A stretch of DNA of 64,000 bases, from assembly GCA_026225945.1 (NCBI GenBank), contig JAMJFZ010001134.1:372001-436000 (forward strand), written 5' to 3'. This DNA is from Cricetomys ansorgei (Eukaryota; Chordata; Mammalia; Rodentia; Nesomyidae). Under the pieces are notes generated by a model that saw only the letters and a program-made list of their open reading frames with translations, was not told the DNA's origin and ran no database searches. Below, piece by piece: positions 61,091 through 64,000 of this stretch. A program made the position numbers and the translations under genes. Position 1 is the stretch's first letter. The number at the start of each line of letters is the position of its first letter.

Positions 61091-63847
61091 CATCTAGAGG
61101 TAGATGTTTATTGTTTTATTTTTACATATAAAGGACAGAGGGAGTGGTCTCAGAGCATGAATTCTTTAGTATTTGTTCCACTAGTGTCATTAAATGGAAT
61201 GGTTTTGTGGAACCTGCCAGCAGGTATCTGTGCATTTCTGGACATTACCAGCAACCTAAGCAGCACCTCTGGTCCCAGGTGAACAGGACTGGCTTGGGAC
61301 TCCTGCAGCCTTATTGGCCCAAGTGTTGTGTTGAAGAAAGTAGGGTCCAGGTGAACCTTGGCCCTTGAAGCTAAATCCTGCCCATTGCAGGCCAGGTGCC
61401 ATAGGGTATGTCTTGCTGCAAACAGGAAGGGCAACCTCAAAGGTCTTGAGGTAACCATGTGTGTAGAGATTATTAGAATCTCTTTACAAGGGACTCTGCA
61501 ACTGAGGCTTCATCTGGGTTTAGGCAAGGAAACTTATCTCACATGCCAGGGTTCATAATGTCACCCACAGGTTCCTAAATTTCAGGTGATCATCAAAACT
61601 AGCATGCAGAACTCACTTCTCAGACCCCCATACACTGCCAGCATCTCTTCTAAGTTGTGATCAGAATGACAAAGCAACATGCCCATTGTGGTCCTCTGAG
61701 TTTTATCCATTTCACTCCCTCTGTTCCATGCTCATTTCCCATCTCACCTCTCTTTCTGCCACCTGTTCTCTCTTTGTTCTCATTTTTCTTTTGTGTTCTC
61801 TTTTGAGCTTCTCTGCAAATATAGTCCAGAACTATCATTGATCAGTTCAGAGTTGTCTGGGAAGGACAGGGTCTTTTATAGTGGAGACCCTTTGCGGACC
61901 CAACCTTCAACACAAGCTCATGTAGGCATAATATGTGTACTCATCCTTTGATTGCTGTGACTTCTGAATGTCTCCAGACGGCATGGTATGTGGAGTGTTT
62001 TAGAGGCTATCATCCCTATGGAGCTGGGCCTCTGGAGACTCTCAGCTCCTGGAAAAAAATTATTCCTGTGGGATAGTGTAAAGCATTTCCCAAATGAACA
62101 TGGTACTATCATACACTATCCAGACAGACCTATCTGACTTGGATGCTCTGGCTATAAATATATATACGAGCATATACTAGTGAGGGAAATAGAGAGAGAG
62201 GTCAAAGGAAGAAAGAATGGAAACAGAAAGTAATAGATTATAGACAGATGATAGATAGATGATAGATAAAGATACACAGATGGAGAAATTGAGAAATAAA
62301 ATGAGAGGAAAATCAGTTTGAAATTGTAGGTATATTTGCCTGGAGCTTCGTGATCAAACCCATTCTCTCACATGGCAGATCTTTGGTCTCTCACTCCCAT
62401 TCCTTGCTTCTAGTCAAATGGGGAGAACAGATGAAGGAACAATGACTGTTTCCTCTAAGCATGCCTTACTTTGTTATGAAGTCACTGATTAGGGCAGAGG
62501 TGCGTACATGCTGCGGATATCGTGTTGGGATTAGTCAGGCATGTGTCTTCCGCCTTGTGTCTAGGTACTCATATGTCTACTTTAATCACTTCAGAGAGCT
62601 CTGACTTACCTGTGTGCCTAGCCCTGGACACATGAAGAAGTATGAGTCTATAGAGGGCTCAAAATGATACATATTTGAAAGAACCTTGTGGACTTTAGAG
62701 AAAGGAAAAGGAGCCATGTATCCTGAGTGGTGCCCTCTTGGGTTGGGTTTGGGTTGGGTGGAGGTGGTTTATTGAACTGCTGAGAGGAGATGGGCATATC
62801 TCAACATAGTTGAATAGGAATGCCAATCAGACAGATATGATTAGGGATAAGCCCACTAAATGACAGGCCAGGGGCTAAGAGGGATGAAATATCTCTTTTT
62901 TAGAAACATCTTTTCCCTACAACAGTGTCCTGCACTTCCTGCCTCTTCAGATGAAGTTGTAGGTGGATTCTCCTGGCTTATGGTGGTTCCTGCTATGGAT
63001 AAAGTTTGGCAGCATCCCCGTGAACCTAGATGGAAGGTTTCCTGATGTCACCAGCCTTGATCCATGAGCATGAAGATGAAAGTGTTGTGGTAGCCTTTCT
63101 CATGACCCATCTGACTCAGAGATCAGACCTGAGCAACTGGATTTTCACAGCTACACATACGGTCCATTTTGATTTGTCATGTGTTGATCAAGAGAGTCTT
63201 TTTTTCCAATATTGGAAGGTAGTTCTAAGCTTAGGACCCCAATGAGGTGGGAGCCTGTTCCTGAGGTTTCTGCCCACCTTCCCATGTGTACACAGCTATT
63301 TCATATACTACCTTGCTGCTTTATGTGCCCAGTATTAGCCTAGAAGGGCCTTCTTGTCAGAGAACCTTGACCTAGAAACTTGGGTGTGGCCGTGGTCAAC
63401 CAGTGACATCACACCCAAATCTGTCCTGATAGCTTTAGTGGTCACTTTGGTGTGTGGAGTAAAGTAGAATGCAACAGGTTTTCTGGTCAGGCTCAAGTCA
63501 GACTATCCTTGCTTGGCCACAAAGGGGGAGATTCCAGTCCCTGGCCCATAAGTTTGTTTTGTGTGTGAATTTTCTCTTCCGTGCAACAGATTGTTATGGG
63601 TTTTTGGAGCATTTCCTTAGATCTTCGAAGCATTTTCTAACCCTCCTATCACCCAGGATGGAGGAAAGTGTCTCAGTGCAGTGCCATTGTGGACCCTATG
63701 ATCTGTGCCCCACAGGCCTGAGCCTACCAAGCATCCCTAAACCTGTTCCTGCCCGAACATCCACCCTGTCTCCCCTCAACCACCTACAGTCCCCAACCAC
63801 ACAAACTTTCTTTTATCCCCTGTAGCTGATTGCCCCTAGAGAGCAAT
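61091..63847 (+). repeat. Local repeat unit F (type 2)
   Basis: Partner of unit B: GGACAGAGGGAGTGG at the start, GCACCTCTGGTCCCAGG, CTTGAGGTAACC, a GA/GATA-rich tract, the TGGTGCCCTCTTG segment near 62730, GTGGTCACTTTGGTGTGTGGAG (63438-63459), and the C-rich end leading to antisense L1 at 63848. The 118-codon frame 63469-63825 is not kept intact in B. Confidence 0.75.
62178..62305. repeat. Decayed GA/GATA-rich tract in unit F
   Basis: GAGA then scattered GATAGAT units; the counterpart of the perfect GATA array at 28098 in unit B. Confidence 0.7.
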
Positions 63848-64000
63848 CCCAGTGGCCTAAAGATGTTGAACATTTCTTTAAGTGTTTCTCAGCCATTTGA
63901 GATTCCTGTTTTGTGAATTCTTTGTTTAGATATGAACCCCATTTTTAATTGGGTTATTTGTTTTGTTGACATGTAGATTCTTGCTTTTTTTATATATTTT
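63848..64000 (-). mobile_element. Antisense L1, continuing beyond the window
   Basis: Matches 29745-29900 closely: AAAGATGTTGAACA, CAGCCATTTGAGATTCC, GAATTCTTTGTTTAGATA and GGGTTATTTGTTTTGTTGACATGTAG. This is the reverse complement of the ORF2 region near its C-terminal third. The rest of the element lies past the right edge. Confidence 0.9.

Noticed and set aside
63469..63825. 118-codon open frame in unit F
   Set aside because: The same place in unit B (about 29360-29720) does not hold the frame, and the end is a low-complexity proline/serine stretch.
1..64000. Olfactory or vomeronasal receptor genes, expected in AT-rich L1-rich rodent regions
   Set aside because: No seven-transmembrane frames or receptor motifs were seen in any of the listed frames or on reading the sequence.
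1..64000. tRNA, 5S, 7SK or other small RNA genes
   Set aside because: Only tRNA-derived SINE heads and the U6 pseudogene were recognised; a covariance-model scan would be needed to exclude others.

Overview
This looks like non-coding DNA from a muroid rodent nuclear genome. Visible rodent-type SINEs (B1, B3, B4/ID-like), old L1 LINE pieces of rodent (Lx-like) type, an AT-rich CpG-poor base composition and many (TG)n, (GATA)n and GA-rich microsatellites all point that way. No intact protein-coding gene is supported. The open frames are short, cross microsatellites, lie antisense to L1, or are not kept between duplicated copies. All comparisons were made by eye, so element edges are approximate.

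Layout. 1-12 kb is AT-rich with a direct duplication (1-530 and 7930-8480) and two probable retroviral LTR remnants (1384-2480 minus, 9470-9840 plus). 12-19.3 kb holds three copies of an unclassified AATAAA-bearing repeat and a large inverted repeat (arms near 17.13-17.52 and 18.29-18.66 kb) whose arms carry mirror-image (TATC)n/(GATA)n tracts. 19.5-23.2 kb is a very degenerate tandem repeat of about 30 bp. 23.3-33.65 kb is two related units of about 3 kb followed by an antisense L1 that retains ORF1 and ORF2 remnants. 34.3-36.4 kb carries B4, B3 and B1 SINEs. 36.4-47.8 kb contains an L1 3' end, three copies of an unclassified dispersed repeat, a GC-richer tract that may be a retrocopy (40.6-41.95 kb), and a second, deleted unit-plus-L1 junction. 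47.8-50.95 kb is a third unit cluster fused to L1. 51-55.7 kb has SINEs, a U6 snRNA pseudogene and an unidentified minus-strand coding-like tract ending in AATAAA. 55.7-64 kb is a third run of units running into another antisense L1 at the right edge.

The main structural point is that the 3-kb units fall into three subtypes. They recur in the order type 3, type 1, type 2, antisense L1, with the unit/L1 junction at the same place in L1 ORF2 in at least three copies. The composite therefore seems to have formed once and then spread by local duplication. Copies differ by roughly 10-15 percent by eye, so this is an old amplification. I found no sign of a working multi-gene system.
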